From Mucilaginibacter_A sp041088075 (lineage in GTDB: Bacteria; Bacteroidota; Bacteroidia; Sphingobacteriales; Sphingobacteriaceae): DNA of 64,000 nucleotides. Below, piece after piece: positions 51,251-59,373 of the stretch. Under the pieces are notes generated by a model, which was given only the letters and a program-made list of their open reading frames with translations, searched no databases and was not told the origin of the DNA. Every line of letters starts with the position of its first letter. Position 1 is the first letter of the stretch. The position numbers and the translations under genes were made by a program. The DNA is taken from positions 36,216 to 100,215 of the forward strand of contig NZ_JBGCVY010000047.1 in the NCBI RefSeq assembly GCF_041088075.1, given 5' to 3'.

Positions 51251-51985
51251 ATGATTTTTCACCACTTAGGAAAGTATATATTATTGCTGCGGGCAAGCTT
51301 TAAAAAGCCCGAAAAATTTAAGGTTTACTGGAGCGAGATCATGCGCGAAATGGTTTCTATCGGCATTGGTTCGCTTGGGATTGTTTGCATTATTTCGGTT
51401 TTTATCGGTGCGGTTTCTACCGTTCAAACGGCGTTTCAGTTGGTCAGCAATTTAATTCCGCGTTCTATCATCGGCGGCATTACGCGCGATTCGGTTATTT
51501 TAGAATTCAGCCCAACCATTACTTCTTTGGTGCTGGCAGGCCGCGTTGGTTCCAGCATTGCTTCCCAGATTGGCACCATGCGCGTAACCGAACAAATAGA
51601 TGCGCTGGAAATAATGGGCGTAAACGCACCTGGATATTTAATTTTGCCCAAAATTATTGGCGGTGTTACCATGTTCCCGCTGCTCGTGATCATCTCCGTT
51701 TGCCTGTCGTTGTTTGGCGGCTATATTGCCGGTGCAGCTTCGGGCGCGGTTTCGCCCAATGATTATGTGATTGGTTTAACCACCGATTTTAACCCGCTTT
51801 TTGCCCGGATTGCGCTGATTAAAGCCCTGGTTTTTGCGTTTATCATCACCAGTGTTTCGGCTTATCAGGGTTATTATACTTCGGGCGGCGCGCTTGAAGT
51901 TGGGCAGGCCAGCACACGCGGCGTGGTGATGAGCTGTATCATTATCCTTTGTGCCGATTATTTGATAGCCCAGTTGATGTTATGA
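51251..51985 (+). CDS. mlaE: MlaE-family ABC transporter permease
   Basis: 244 residues, five to six helices. Family features: AVSTVQTAFQLVSNLIPRSI, SVILEFSPTITSLVLAGRVG, SIASQIGTMRVTEQIDALEI, MGVNAPGYLILPKIIGG. It is the membrane subunit of the system that moves phospholipids between the membranes to keep outer-membrane asymmetry. It overlaps the ATPase gene by 4 bp. No MlaD-type gene follows in this window. Confidence 0.92.
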   Translation: MIFHHLGKYILLLRASFKKPEKFKVYWSEIMREMVSIGIGSLGIVCIISVFIGAVSTVQTAFQLVSNLIPRSIIGGITRDSVILEFSPTITSLVLAGRVGSSIASQIGTMRVTEQIDALEIMGVNAPGYLILPKIIGGVTMFPLLVIISVCLSLFGGYIAGAASGAVSPNDYVIGLTTDFNPLFARIALIKALVFAFIITSVSAYQGYYTSGGALEVGQASTRGVVMSCIIILCADYLIAQLML

Positions 51986-52734
51986 TTGAGATTAAAGATA
52001 TTAATAAAAGTTTTGGCGATAAGCACGTTTTAAAAGGTATTTCGGCTGTTTTTAACCAGGGTATGAGCAACCTGATCATTGGTGGTTCCGGTTCCGGGAA
52101 AACAACTTTACTAAAATGTATTGTAGGTTTGCACGAACCCGATAAAGGCGAAGTGCTGTACAGCAACCAGAATTTTACAAAGATGGATTTTGAACAACGA
52201 ATCCCGATCCGAAAAGAAATTGGCATGTTGTTTCAAAATTCAGCTTTGTTTGATTCGATGACGGTGGAAGAAAACATTATTTTTCCGCTGAATTTATTTA
52301 CCGAAATGTCTAAGGCCGAAAAAGTTGACCGCGCCAATTATTGCTTAGAAAAAGTAAACCTAAAAGGCACGAACAAACTGTTTCCATCCGAACTTTCGGG
52401 CGGGATGAAAAAACGGGTCGGCATTGCCCGCGCCATTACCATGCAGCCCAAATATCTGTTTTGCGATGAGCCTAACTCCGGCTTGGACCCAAAAACTTCC
52501 ATCGTAATTGATGAACTGATTAAAGACATCACCGAAGAAAACAACATTACCACGGTTGTGGTTACGCACGATATGAACTCAGTAATGGGCATCGGCGATA
52601 ATATTTTATTTTTGCACAACGGCGAAAAATGGTGGCAAGGTTCCAACAAAGAAATTGCCCACACCGATAATAAAGAACTGAACGAATTTGTATTTGCCAG
52701 TAAATTTATGCAGGCAGCGAAGGAGAAGTTGTAG
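51982..52734 (+). CDS. mlaF: MlaF-type ABC transporter ATPase
   Basis: 250 residues starting at ATG 51982, which overlaps the permease stop (ATGA); an upstream in-frame ATG is inside mlaE and unlikely. Walker A IIGGSGSGKTTLLKCIVGLH, Q-loop GMLFQNSALFDSMTVEENI, signature SELSGGMKKRVGIARAITMQ, Walker B YLFCDEPNSGLDPKTS, H-loop VVVTHDMNSV. Drives lipid transport with the permease. Confidence 0.95.
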   Translation: MIEIKDINKSFGDKHVLKGISAVFNQGMSNLIIGGSGSGKTTLLKCIVGLHEPDKGEVLYSNQNFTKMDFEQRIPIRKEIGMLFQNSALFDSMTVEENIIFPLNLFTEMSKAEKVDRANYCLEKVNLKGTNKLFPSELSGGMKKRVGIARAITMQPKYLFCDEPNSGLDPKTSIVIDELIKDITEENNITTVVVTHDMNSVMGIGDNILFLHNGEKWWQGSNKEIAHTDNKELNEFVFASKFMQAAKEKL

Positions 52735-52735
52735 T

Positions 52736-52890
52736 AGAGAGGTGTGAGGTAAGAGGTATGAGCATTGAGGTATTGTTTGCTCTCTATTATTTCAAGCTTT
52801 GAATTTGTTATAAGAATCGGATAACTTAAAAAAAGTTTTCATCAAACAGGCTTACCCCAAACCTAATTTACCTCACACCTCTTACCCCGC
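52736..52890. repeat. GAGGTGTGAGGTA low-complexity inverted repeat
   Basis: The left arm AGAGAGGTGTGAGGTAAGAG and following GTATGAGCATTGAGG faces a right arm ACCTCACACCTCTTACCCCG. The 90-bp centre has no coding sense. Same word family as the in-frame insertion in ispG at 23160-23290. Confidence 0.75.
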
Positions 52891-52899
52891 ACCTAAAAA

Positions 52900-53781
52900 A
52901 TGATCCAACTCCTCACCCCACAACATTGGAAAGATTACGAACTGATGGATTGCGGCAATTTTGAAAAACTGGAACGCTTTGGCAGCCTGATTTTGATCCG
53001 GCCGGAACCGCAGGCCGTTTGGGGCAAAAGCTTATCGGAAAACGAGTGGCAAAAACAGCATCATATCCGTTTTAAAGGCCGTTCGGCAACTTCGGGCGAA
53101 TGGCTGAAAAAGAACTCGGCAACGCCCGACCGCTGGCACATCGAATACCAAAACCCGGAAGTTGCTATCAAACTACGCCTCGGCCTAACGTCTTTTAAAC
53201 ATGTTGGCGTTTTCCCGGAGCAAGCCGTTAATTGGGACTATATTTCTGCCAACATCAAAAAACTAAAAACGCCTCAGCCTAAATTTTTAAACTTGTTTGC
53301 TTATACCGGCGCGGCATCTTTAATTGCAAGAGCTGCCGGTGCAGAAGTTACGCACGTGGATTCGATCAAACAAGTGGTTACCTGGGCGAATGAAAATATG
53401 CAATTGTCTTCGCTCGACAACATCCGCTGGGTGGTGGAAGATGCGCTGAAATTTGTAAAACGCGAACTGAAACGGGGCAACAAATACAACGGCATCATCC
53501 TCGACCCGCCTGCTTTTGGCCATGGGCCAAACGGCGAGAAATGGAAACTGGAAGACAACATTTTGGAAATGATGCTGGACGTGGTGAAGCTGCTGGACGA
53601 GCAGGAACATTTCCTGATCTTAAATACTTACTCGCTTGGTTTTTCTTCGGTGATTGTAGAAAACCTCATCCGCAACGCTTATCCCAAAGCAAAAAACTTG
53701 GAAACCGGCGAACTTTATTTGCAGGCAACCGCCGGAAGCAAACTGCCTTTGGGCGTGTTTGGCAAGTTTAACAATTTGTAA
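52900..53781 (+). CDS. RlmI-like class I SAM methyltransferase without PUA domain
   Basis: 293 residues. SAM motif I FLNLFAYTGAASLIARAAGA at about 130-149, acidic VTHVDSIKQ, NIRWVVEDALKFVKREL, and the catalytic NGIILDPPAFGHGPNGEKWK (DPPxF). These are features of 23S rRNA m5C methyltransferases of the RlmI/YccW group, but the N-terminal PUA domain is absent or strongly changed (FGSLILIRPEPQAVWGK). Target unknown. Confidence 0.85.
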   Translation: MIQLLTPQHWKDYELMDCGNFEKLERFGSLILIRPEPQAVWGKSLSENEWQKQHHIRFKGRSATSGEWLKKNSATPDRWHIEYQNPEVAIKLRLGLTSFKHVGVFPEQAVNWDYISANIKKLKTPQPKFLNLFAYTGAASLIARAAGAEVTHVDSIKQVVTWANENMQLSSLDNIRWVVEDALKFVKRELKRGNKYNGIILDPPAFGHGPNGEKWKLEDNILEMMLDVVKLLDEQEHFLILNTYSLGFSSVIVENLIRNAYPKAKNLETGELYLQATAGSKLPLGVFGKFNNL

Positions 53782-53789
53782 AAAGCACT

Positions 53790-53951
53790 GATAAAAGAAG
53801 CATTACCATTTTTTGTGCCGAAAATGAACGGATAGAAAAGCCTTTTTTTCTGATTGATATTGTTATGTTTGATTTTTGGAACCGAAAGCAAGCAATCAAC
53901 GTATGAGAAATTTTTAATTGATTGTTAATTTTAGGCCGATAAAAACAGCAT
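53790..53951 (+). repeat. Two dispersed motifs, one of each tail
   Basis: 53790-53803: GATAAAAGAAGCAT eight bp after the methyltransferase stop. 53928-53951: AATTTTAGGCC then GATAAAAACAGCAT, 37 bp before the lipoprotein start. The DNA between is AT-rich with nothing else supportable. Confidence 0.75.
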
Positions 53952-53988
53952 CGGCTACTTATTATTTACATTGCCCGTATAAACAAAC

Positions 53989-55041
53989 ATGAACCTTAAA
54001 AACTTACTTTTAAATTTAACTTTTGCCTGTACATCCATTATGCTGCTCACCAATTGCAGCGAAAGCAGTACGGCCGAAAAACTACTTGCCACAGCCAATT
54101 CAAAACAAGCAACCGCAGATACGGCAAACCTTAAAAAAACACCGCCGCCGCCAAAACCAATTGATAAACAGCAGTACGATTCGTTGATGAAAAAACTGGC
54201 CAACGGCGATACCACCGGAAACTGGCCGGTAAAAAACACACCTTATCCGTTGGCCGGAGCCATTTTGCCCGAACACCGCATTGTTGCTTTTTACGGAAAC
54301 CTGTATTCAAAAAGGATGGGGATTTTGGGCGAACTGCCGCCGAACGAAATGCTGCGAAAATTGGATTCCGAAGTAAAAAACTGGGAAAAAGCTGATCCTT
54401 CCACGCCTGTCATCCCGGCCTTGCATTATATCGCTATTGTTGCGCAGGGCGATGGCGGTGCCGATGGAAAGTTTCGTTACCGGATGCCTTTTAAACAAAT
54501 TGATTCGGTTTTGGCCATTGCAAAAAAGCGTGATGCTTTGGTTTTTTTGGATGTACAGGTTGCTTTAAGCGATATCCGGACGGAACTGCCTTTGTTTGAA
54601 AAATACCTGATGATGCCTAACGTGCATTTTGGCATGGACCCGGAGTTTTCGATGAAAACCGGCGCAAAACCAGGAACAAAAATTGGCACTTATGATGCGG
54701 ACGATATTAATTTTGCCTCCAACTATCTGGCCGGTTTGGTCAAAAAGTACAACCTCACGCCAAAAATCCTGATCGTGCACCGTTTTACCAAAAACATGGT
54801 TACCAATTACAAACAAATCAAACTGCGCCCCGAAGTGCAATTGGTGATGGACATGGACGGCTGGGGCGAACCGGAACTGAAAAAAGGCACGTACCGCCAT
54901 CATATTTATGCAGAACCGGTACAGTTTACCGGCTTTAAACTGTTTTACAAAAACGATTTGAAAAAGGCACCCAACCGTATGATGACACCAAGTGAAGTGC
55001 TGGCCTTGAAACCGAAACCAATCTATATTCAGTATCAGTAG
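53989..55041 (+). CDS. Lipoprotein of unknown function
   Basis: 350 residues. Signal peptide and lipobox (CTSIMLLTNCSES), then a Thr/Lys/Pro linker (KKTPPPPKPIDK). The globular part at about 80-350 has a barrel-like rhythm of strands: HRIVAFYGNLYSKRMGILGE, VIPALHYIAIVAQGDGGADG, ALVFLDVQVALSDIRTELPL, VHFGMDPEFSMK, KILIVHRFTKNMV, LVMDMDGWGEPELK. It suggests a TIM-barrel glycosidase-like fold with acidic residues at strand ends, but I recognise no named family. Monocistronic. Confidence 0.7.
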   Translation: MNLKNLLLNLTFACTSIMLLTNCSESSTAEKLLATANSKQATADTANLKKTPPPPKPIDKQQYDSLMKKLANGDTTGNWPVKNTPYPLAGAILPEHRIVAFYGNLYSKRMGILGELPPNEMLRKLDSEVKNWEKADPSTPVIPALHYIAIVAQGDGGADGKFRYRMPFKQIDSVLAIAKKRDALVFLDVQVALSDIRTELPLFEKYLMMPNVHFGMDPEFSMKTGAKPGTKIGTYDADDINFASNYLAGLVKKYNLTPKILIVHRFTKNMVTNYKQIKLRPEVQLVMDMDGWGEPELKKGTYRHHIYAEPVQFTGFKLFYKNDLKKAPNRMMTPSEVLALKPKPIYIQYQ

Positions 55042-55119
55042 AACGCGCTTTTTTTATACCGGACTTGTTTTAGCATCCTTCGTGATTTTTAGAGCCTGTT
55101 TAAATTTTATTGAATAGAG

Positions 55120-55331
55120 TTTTGGCTAAAGCCAATCTAAACTTACACCTACCACGGCCTAAAGGCCGTGGCAATTGAATCGCTTTGTTTTACAAATCTT
55201 TTTAACCCGATAGCAAAACCCTAAAGCATCATGCTTTATTCATTGCCGCGGCCTTCAGGCCGTGGATAAAGGCGAACAGGAATTGGCTTCAGCCAAAGGT
55301 TGCCTCAATTTTGGTGGCATAAAAGAAGCAT
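55120..55331. repeat. GGCTAAAGCC/GGCTTCAGCC palindromic element (copy 2) with motif at its end
   Basis: GTTTTGGCTAAAGCCAATCT at the left and AATTGGCTTCAGCCAAAGG at the right. Inner hairpins CCACGGCCTAAAGGCCGTGG and CCGCGGCCTTCAGGCCGTGG replace the CCGTCCC stem of the copy at 25532. It ends directly in a motif copy at 55306-55331 (CAATTTTGGTGG then CATAAAAGAAGCAT). The whole 55042-55436 gap has no supportable gene; a degenerate tail-2 core lies at 55385-55398. Confidence 0.8.
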
Positions 55332-55436
55332 GAAAAACAGGCAAGCCAAAATTTAAACACGCTTTTGGTTTGTCAATTTTACCTCATTAAAAACAGCACC
55401 GCAAATCAAAACACAAGTGTTTGCGTTTGTTAACAT

Positions 55437-55976
55437 ATGAGTAAGAAAGCAACGTTTGGCGGAGGCTGTTTTTGGTGCACCGAAGCTGTTTTTCAGAATG
55501 TAAAAGGCGTCATCAAATCCGTTTCGGGATACATGGGCGGCGCGGTTAAAAACCCGACATATGAACAGGTTTGCGGCGGCAATACCGGACACGCTGAAGT
55601 AATTGAAGTAGAATACGATCCGGCAGTAATTTCTTTTAATGAGTTGTTGCTAATCTTTTTTAAAACCCATAACCCAACCACGTTAAACCGGCAGGGCAAC
55701 GACAGCGGTACGCAATACCGCTCGGTTATTTTTTATGCTGATGACGAGCAAAAAGCCGAAGCCGAAGCCATGATCCAAAAATTGGATGCAGAAGGCATCT
55801 TCGACCAAAAAATTGTAACGCAAGTAGTTCCGGCCGAAACTTTTTACAAAGCAGAAGGCTACCACCAAAACTATTTCAACAACAATTCCAACCAGCCATA
55901 CTGCGCCTTTGTAATTCAGCCTAAACTGAACAAGTTTATCAAGGAGTTTAAAGAGAAAACCAATTTAGCCTCTTAA
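55437..55976 (+). CDS. msrA: Peptide-methionine (S)-S-oxide reductase
   Basis: 179 residues. The active-site motif FGGGCFWCTEAVFQNVKGV is at about 7-25 with catalytic Cys 11. VSGYMGGAVKNPTYEQVCGG, NTGHAEVIEVEYDP, TLNRQGNDSGTQYRSVIFY and AEGYHQNYF complete the family. Cytoplasmic; repairs oxidised methionine using thioredoxin. Ends in a motif-based terminator. Confidence 0.97.
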   Translation: MSKKATFGGGCFWCTEAVFQNVKGVIKSVSGYMGGAVKNPTYEQVCGGNTGHAEVIEVEYDPAVISFNELLLIFFKTHNPTTLNRQGNDSGTQYRSVIFYADDEQKAEAEAMIQKLDAEGIFDQKIVTQVVPAETFYKAEGYHQNYFNNNSNQPYCAFVIQPKLNKFIKEFKEKTNLAS

Positions 55977-55984
55977 AAGCAATA

Positions 55985-56037
55985 CCAATTTTTAGGTGAT
56001 AAAAGAAGCATTTGCGTAAAAGTAGGTGCTTCTTTTT
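55985..56037 (+). terminator. msrA terminator formed by a dispersed motif
   Basis: CCAATTTTTAGGT then GATAAAAGAAGCA (the full motif, 55985-56011); its AAAAGAAGCA (56001-56010) pairs perfectly with TGCTTCTTTT (56027-56036) over a 16-base loop, and the T-run continues. The motif thus supplies the 5' arm of the hairpin. Confidence 0.88.
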
Positions 56038-56103
56038 TTGTGGCGGAAAAAAGAAAATATTTTTGCTTTCTTTAGGCTTGTATAAAAGCAAAAAATATTT
56101 TCA

Positions 56104-56652
56104 ATGATTAAACAAACACTTTACTTGTTCATCATTTTTTGCTTGTGCCTCAGTTTTAATAGCAAAGTCTATGCACAATCTGACACAGGTAAAGTAAAAC
56201 CGCAAACTTACGTGCAAGTGTACTATTCGCTTACCAATACCGCAGGGACGCTGGGCGGCAAATCCAATTTATCGGTTGAAGTGGGCAAACAATGGAACGT
56301 TTTTAGCTTAGGGCTTGATCTGGGCAAAACTACCTTAGAACACATCCACGGCCGGGACACCTCGTTTTATTTTGAGATTAGGCCAAACCTAAATATTTTT
56401 CAGCAAGGTCGGTTTACCAATACGCTTACGGTTGGCGTGGGCTACGTGTTTTTGGCCCCCAATAATTTTTTAAGCGAACTGACTTCCGGTATCGAGTACT
56501 CGGCCTCCGACCGCCTGCACCTAAACGCCAACTTCGGTACGTTTTATTACAGCGGAAGGTACACGGCAACTTCGGCCACATTTTTCGGGTTATCTGCCTC
56601 TTATTATTTTCTGCCTTATAAAAACCGGTCTTCTGTTATCAGGCCGAAATGA
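56104..56652 (+). CDS. Secreted, probably outer-membrane protein
   Basis: 182 residues. Signal peptide ending NSKVYAQS. The rest alternates strands with aromatic ends (TYVQVYYSLTNTAGTLGGKS, NVFSLGLDLGKTTLEH, TLTVGVGYVFLAPNNF, ATFFGLSASYYFLPYK), about eight strands, so a small outer-membrane barrel is likely. No named family recognised. Confidence 0.7.
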   Translation: MIKQTLYLFIIFCLCLSFNSKVYAQSDTGKVKPQTYVQVYYSLTNTAGTLGGKSNLSVEVGKQWNVFSLGLDLGKTTLEHIHGRDTSFYFEIRPNLNIFQQGRFTNTLTVGVGYVFLAPNNFLSELTSGIEYSASDRLHLNANFGTFYYSGRYTATSATFFGLSASYYFLPYKNRSSVIRPK

Positions 56653-56676
56653 TTTGGTAGTTGCGGCGCATTTTTA

Positions 56677-56700
56677 ATACTTCTTTTATCTGCATAAATT
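56677..56700 (-). repeat. Dispersed motif, GAAGTAT tail
   Basis: Minus: AATTTATGCA then GATAAAAGAAGTAT, 23 bp before the next start codon. Confidence 0.75.
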
Positions 56701-56722
56701 AGTAAAACCGAGCGATCAAAAC

Positions 56723-56956
56723 ATGAAGGCAACAGAACTTAGATCAGCAATCCATCGAATTGTAAAGGCAACGGAAAACGAGCAGGTTCTGCAAGCTTGT
56801 TACGATTTCTTAAAATTGAAGCAAAACGAAAAGGACGATTCGATTTGGAAATCTTTAAACGAAGAACAGCAAGATGAAATATTATTAGCTTATGAAGAAT
56901 CCAATCAGTCGAAGAATTTGATAGATGCAAAAACCGTTTTTAAAGGCTTTAAATAA
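56723..56956 (+). CDS. Orphan addiction-module-type antitoxin
   Basis: 77 residues. Helical N-terminus (RSAIHRIVKATENEQVLQAC), central SIWKSLNEEQQDEILLAYEE and tail KNLIDAKTVFKGFK, matching the common Bacteroidota antitoxin that precedes RelE/ParE toxins. No toxin frame follows in 56957-57105, so it is an orphan or its toxin has been lost. Confidence 0.65.
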   Translation: MKATELRSAIHRIVKATENEQVLQACYDFLKLKQNEKDDSIWKSLNEEQQDEILLAYEESNQSKNLIDAKTVFKGFK

Positions 56957-56977
56957 GACAAAAACACCAAAACCTGC

Positions 56978-57098
56978 ATACTTCTTTTACCACCCAAATT
57001 TCCTCCTCCGCAACCGCACCTGCTTTTCAGCTTTTTTAATAGCTTTGAAATCCTTGTAAAACAGCAAATGCAATACTGTTTTTATGGCATAAAAATTT
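56978..57098 (-). repeat. Two dispersed motifs, one of each tail
   Basis: 56978-57001 on minus: AAATTTGGGTG then GTAAAAGAAGTAT. 57073-57098 on minus: AAATTTTTATGCC then ATAAAAACAGTAT, ending 7 bp before the aspartate kinase ATG. Confidence 0.75.
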
Positions 57099-57105
57099 GA
57101 TCTGA

Positions 57106-58491
57106 ATGCTGACTGTAGAAAAAATCGGGGGCACTTCCATGACGGCCCTCAAAGATGTGCTTAAAAATATCATCCTGTTTAACCGTACCGGCGACGAGCT
57201 GTACAACCGCATTTTTGTGGTTTCGGCTTTTTCGGGCGTTACCAATTTGTTGCTGGAAAACAAAAAGACCGGCGAACCTGGCGTTTACCATTTGATCGCC
57301 AATTATCAGGATTTCCACGCCGCCTTGAACGACCTCGTTATCAAACTTCAAACCATCAATAAAACCTATGTTGATTTGGGTTTGGATTTGGCCGCTGCCG
57401 ATCAGTTTATCGAAAAACGTGTCCGCGATGCGCAAAGTTACCTCGAAAACTTGGTCAATATTCTGGCTTCGGGTTATGTAAGCGAGGAAGGGATTTTGCA
57501 GGCCGCACGCGAAATCCTGGCTTCCATCGGCGAAACGCATTCGGCTTTTAACTTCACCAACATCCTGCAAAACAACCGTATCAACGCTACTTGTATTGAT
57601 CTGAGCGGTTTCGACGACCATCAATATTACACCATTGACCAGCGTATCCGTGAAGCTTTTAAGGATATTGATTTCGGTAAAACCATTTGCATTGTTACCG
57701 GCTACGCCAAAGGGACGGAAGGCATCATGCGCGAATTTGACCGCGGTTATTCGGAAGTTACCTTCAGCAAAATTGCGGTTGCCGTAAAACCAGAGGAAGC
57801 GATCATCCACAAAGAATACCATTTGTGCACGGCCGACCCGATGCTGGTTGGCTTAGACCATTGCCAGCCCGTAGGTTTTACCAATTATGATGTGGCCGAC
57901 CAATTGGCGGATATTGGCATGGAAGCTATCCACCCAAAAGCTTCTAAACCTTTGGAAATCAATAATATTAACCTGCGCATTAAAAATACTTTCGAGCCGG
58001 AACATCCCGGAACGCTGATTACGCAGGATTACGTTTCGGAGAAAAAACGTGTTGAAGTAATTACCGGGACCGATAAAGTGATGATCCTCGATATTTATGA
58101 CCCGCTGATGGTAGGCCATGTGGGTTCGGATTTACAGATCATGCAGGTTTTTTTCAAACATGACGTTAGTTACAGCTACAAAGCAACCAGCGCCAACAGC
58201 ATTACCGTGGTAATTTGGGAGAAAGATTTTAAGCAATCTTTGTTCAACGAGCTGGAAGAAAAGTTTGAAAAAATAACGGTAGAACAAGCTGCCATGGTTT
58301 GCATCATCGGTTCTAACATTGACCAGCCGGGCTTGCTGGCCAAATCTGCAACCGGTTTGGCCAATGAAGGCATCAACATCAAAAGCTGCGGTTTTTCGTT
58401 GCGGAAAGTAAACATCCAGTTTTTGATTGCCCGCGAAGATTTTGCCAAAGCCATTATCGCTTTAAACAAAGCCATGTTTTTTATGGGGTAA
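57106..58491 (+). CDS. Aspartate kinase, monofunctional
   Basis: 461 residues. The N-terminal kinase signature VEKIGGTSMTALKDVLKNII is the variant KIGGTS form. FVVSAFSGVTNLLLENK, ICIVTGYAKGTEGIMREFDR, GYSEVTFSKIAVAVK and HPKASKPLEINNINLRIKNT follow. C-terminal ACT domains are at about 330-461 (MVCIIGSNIDQPGLLAKSAT, INIKSCGFSLRKVNIQFLI). First step of Lys/Thr/Met biosynthesis; ACT domains suggest feedback control. The final MG-stop codons lie inside a motif (58477-58500). Confidence 0.93.
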   Translation: MLTVEKIGGTSMTALKDVLKNIILFNRTGDELYNRIFVVSAFSGVTNLLLENKKTGEPGVYHLIANYQDFHAALNDLVIKLQTINKTYVDLGLDLAAADQFIEKRVRDAQSYLENLVNILASGYVSEEGILQAAREILASIGETHSAFNFTNILQNNRINATCIDLSGFDDHQYYTIDQRIREAFKDIDFGKTICIVTGYAKGTEGIMREFDRGYSEVTFSKIAVAVKPEEAIIHKEYHLCTADPMLVGLDHCQPVGFTNYDVADQLADIGMEAIHPKASKPLEINNINLRIKNTFEPEHPGTLITQDYVSEKKRVEVITGTDKVMILDIYDPLMVGHVGSDLQIMQVFFKHDVSYSYKATSANSITVVIWEKDFKQSLFNELEEKFEKITVEQAAMVCIIGSNIDQPGLLAKSATGLANEGINIKSCGFSLRKVNIQFLIAREDFAKAIIALNKAMFFMG

Positions 58492-58500
58492 AAGAAGCAT
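58477..58500 (+). repeat. Dispersed motif containing the aspartate kinase stop codon
   Basis: TTTTTTATGG then GGTAAAAGAAGCAT; the stop TAA is the TAA of TAAAAG. Confidence 0.85.
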
Positions 58501-58576
58501 TGGGTAAAACAAAACTTCTTTTTACAAAATTACTTAGCTAATTGCTTAACTTTATAAGCAAATAAAAACCACTACT

Positions 58577-58801
58577 ATGGCAGATATAAGATTATCAATC
58601 AACCGGGATTTTATGACTGAATTAAGCAATAAAACCGGCATTGACAAGCCTGATGAGTTGACTAAAGATGCTTTGACATTTTTTAGCTGGGTAGTATCCG
58701 AGGTAAAAAAAGGCCGTGTTTTTCTTACCGTTGACGAGAATGGGGAAAACCCAAGAAAAGTGGTAACAACGACCTTAGAAAAAGCAAAACTGACCAAATA
58801 A
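58577..58801 (+). CDS. Small protein of unknown function (RHH-like N-terminus)
   Basis: 74 residues: ADIRLSINRDFMTELSNKTG, then IDKPDELTKDALTFFSWVVS. A strand followed by two helices suggests a ribbon-helix-helix-type fold. It ends in a basic tail. It lies 11 bp upstream of a membrane protein gene and is probably cotranscribed. Confidence 0.6.
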   Translation: MADIRLSINRDFMTELSNKTGIDKPDELTKDALTFFSWVVSEVKKGRVFLTVDENGENPRKVVTTTLEKAKLTK

Positions 58802-58812
58802 ATTTAAGCTGA

Positions 58813-59238
58813 ATGAGTGGCTCTGAAGTACATTTTAATATAGCAGCTTTACCGGAAGACCATCCTAACTTAGAGCTTAAAGAAGATAATACAATCGCTC
58901 CCCAGATCAGCGTACTCGACCCAAAATCGCGTATTGGTTATCATTTGGCACGCATCGTGCTGGCAATCATTAGTGTATTTTTAATTTTTCTGATCCTGTA
59001 CATCCTTTTTGAAAAGCCAAACAACGTTCCGAAAATAGATTTGGCCGGTAAGGGAAACTTGACCGACAGCGCTTTTAACCGAAATTTCAGGCTGATCCAA
59101 TTGGCGCAGGAAGACAATAAAGCTTCCCGCGATTTTATTGTCCAGATCAGCCAAATGGTTTTGCTCAATATGCTCTTACCTATTTTAACGGCAATCCTGG
59201 GTTATATTTTCGGTTCGCACAGCGAGAGCAGAGGTTGA
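58813..59238 (+). CDS. Two-helix membrane protein of unknown function
   Basis: 141 residues. Helices at about 49-66 (ARIVLAIISVFLIFLILYIL) and 110-132 (VLLNMLLPILTAILGYIFGS), with a soluble loop between (RNFRLIQLAQEDNKASRDFI). No family recognised. Pairs with the preceding small gene. Confidence 0.6.
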   Translation: MSGSEVHFNIAALPEDHPNLELKEDNTIAPQISVLDPKSRIGYHLARIVLAIISVFLIFLILYILFEKPNNVPKIDLAGKGNLTDSAFNRNFRLIQLAQEDNKASRDFIVQISQMVLLNMLLPILTAILGYIFGSHSESRG

Positions 59239-59240
59239 TG

Positions 59241-59373
59241 AATTTTAGGCGATAAAAGAAGCATGGCGTAAATTAAGGTTTAAGGTTTGCTCTGTCATTC
59301 TGAACTTGTTTCAGAATCCCTCTTTCAATATTTAAATCTTTCTGATGGGATGCCGAAACAAGTTCGGCATGAC
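59241..59373. repeat. Dispersed motif plus CTGAACTTG hairpin reaching into parC stop
   Basis: Motif at 59241-59264 (AATTTTAGGC then GATAAAAGAAGCAT). 59294-59373 is the hairpin family of 7626: GTCATTCTGAACTTGTTTCA against GCCGAAACAAGTTCGGCATG. The last base of the hairpin is part of the parC stop codon. Located between convergent genes. Confidence 0.85.
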
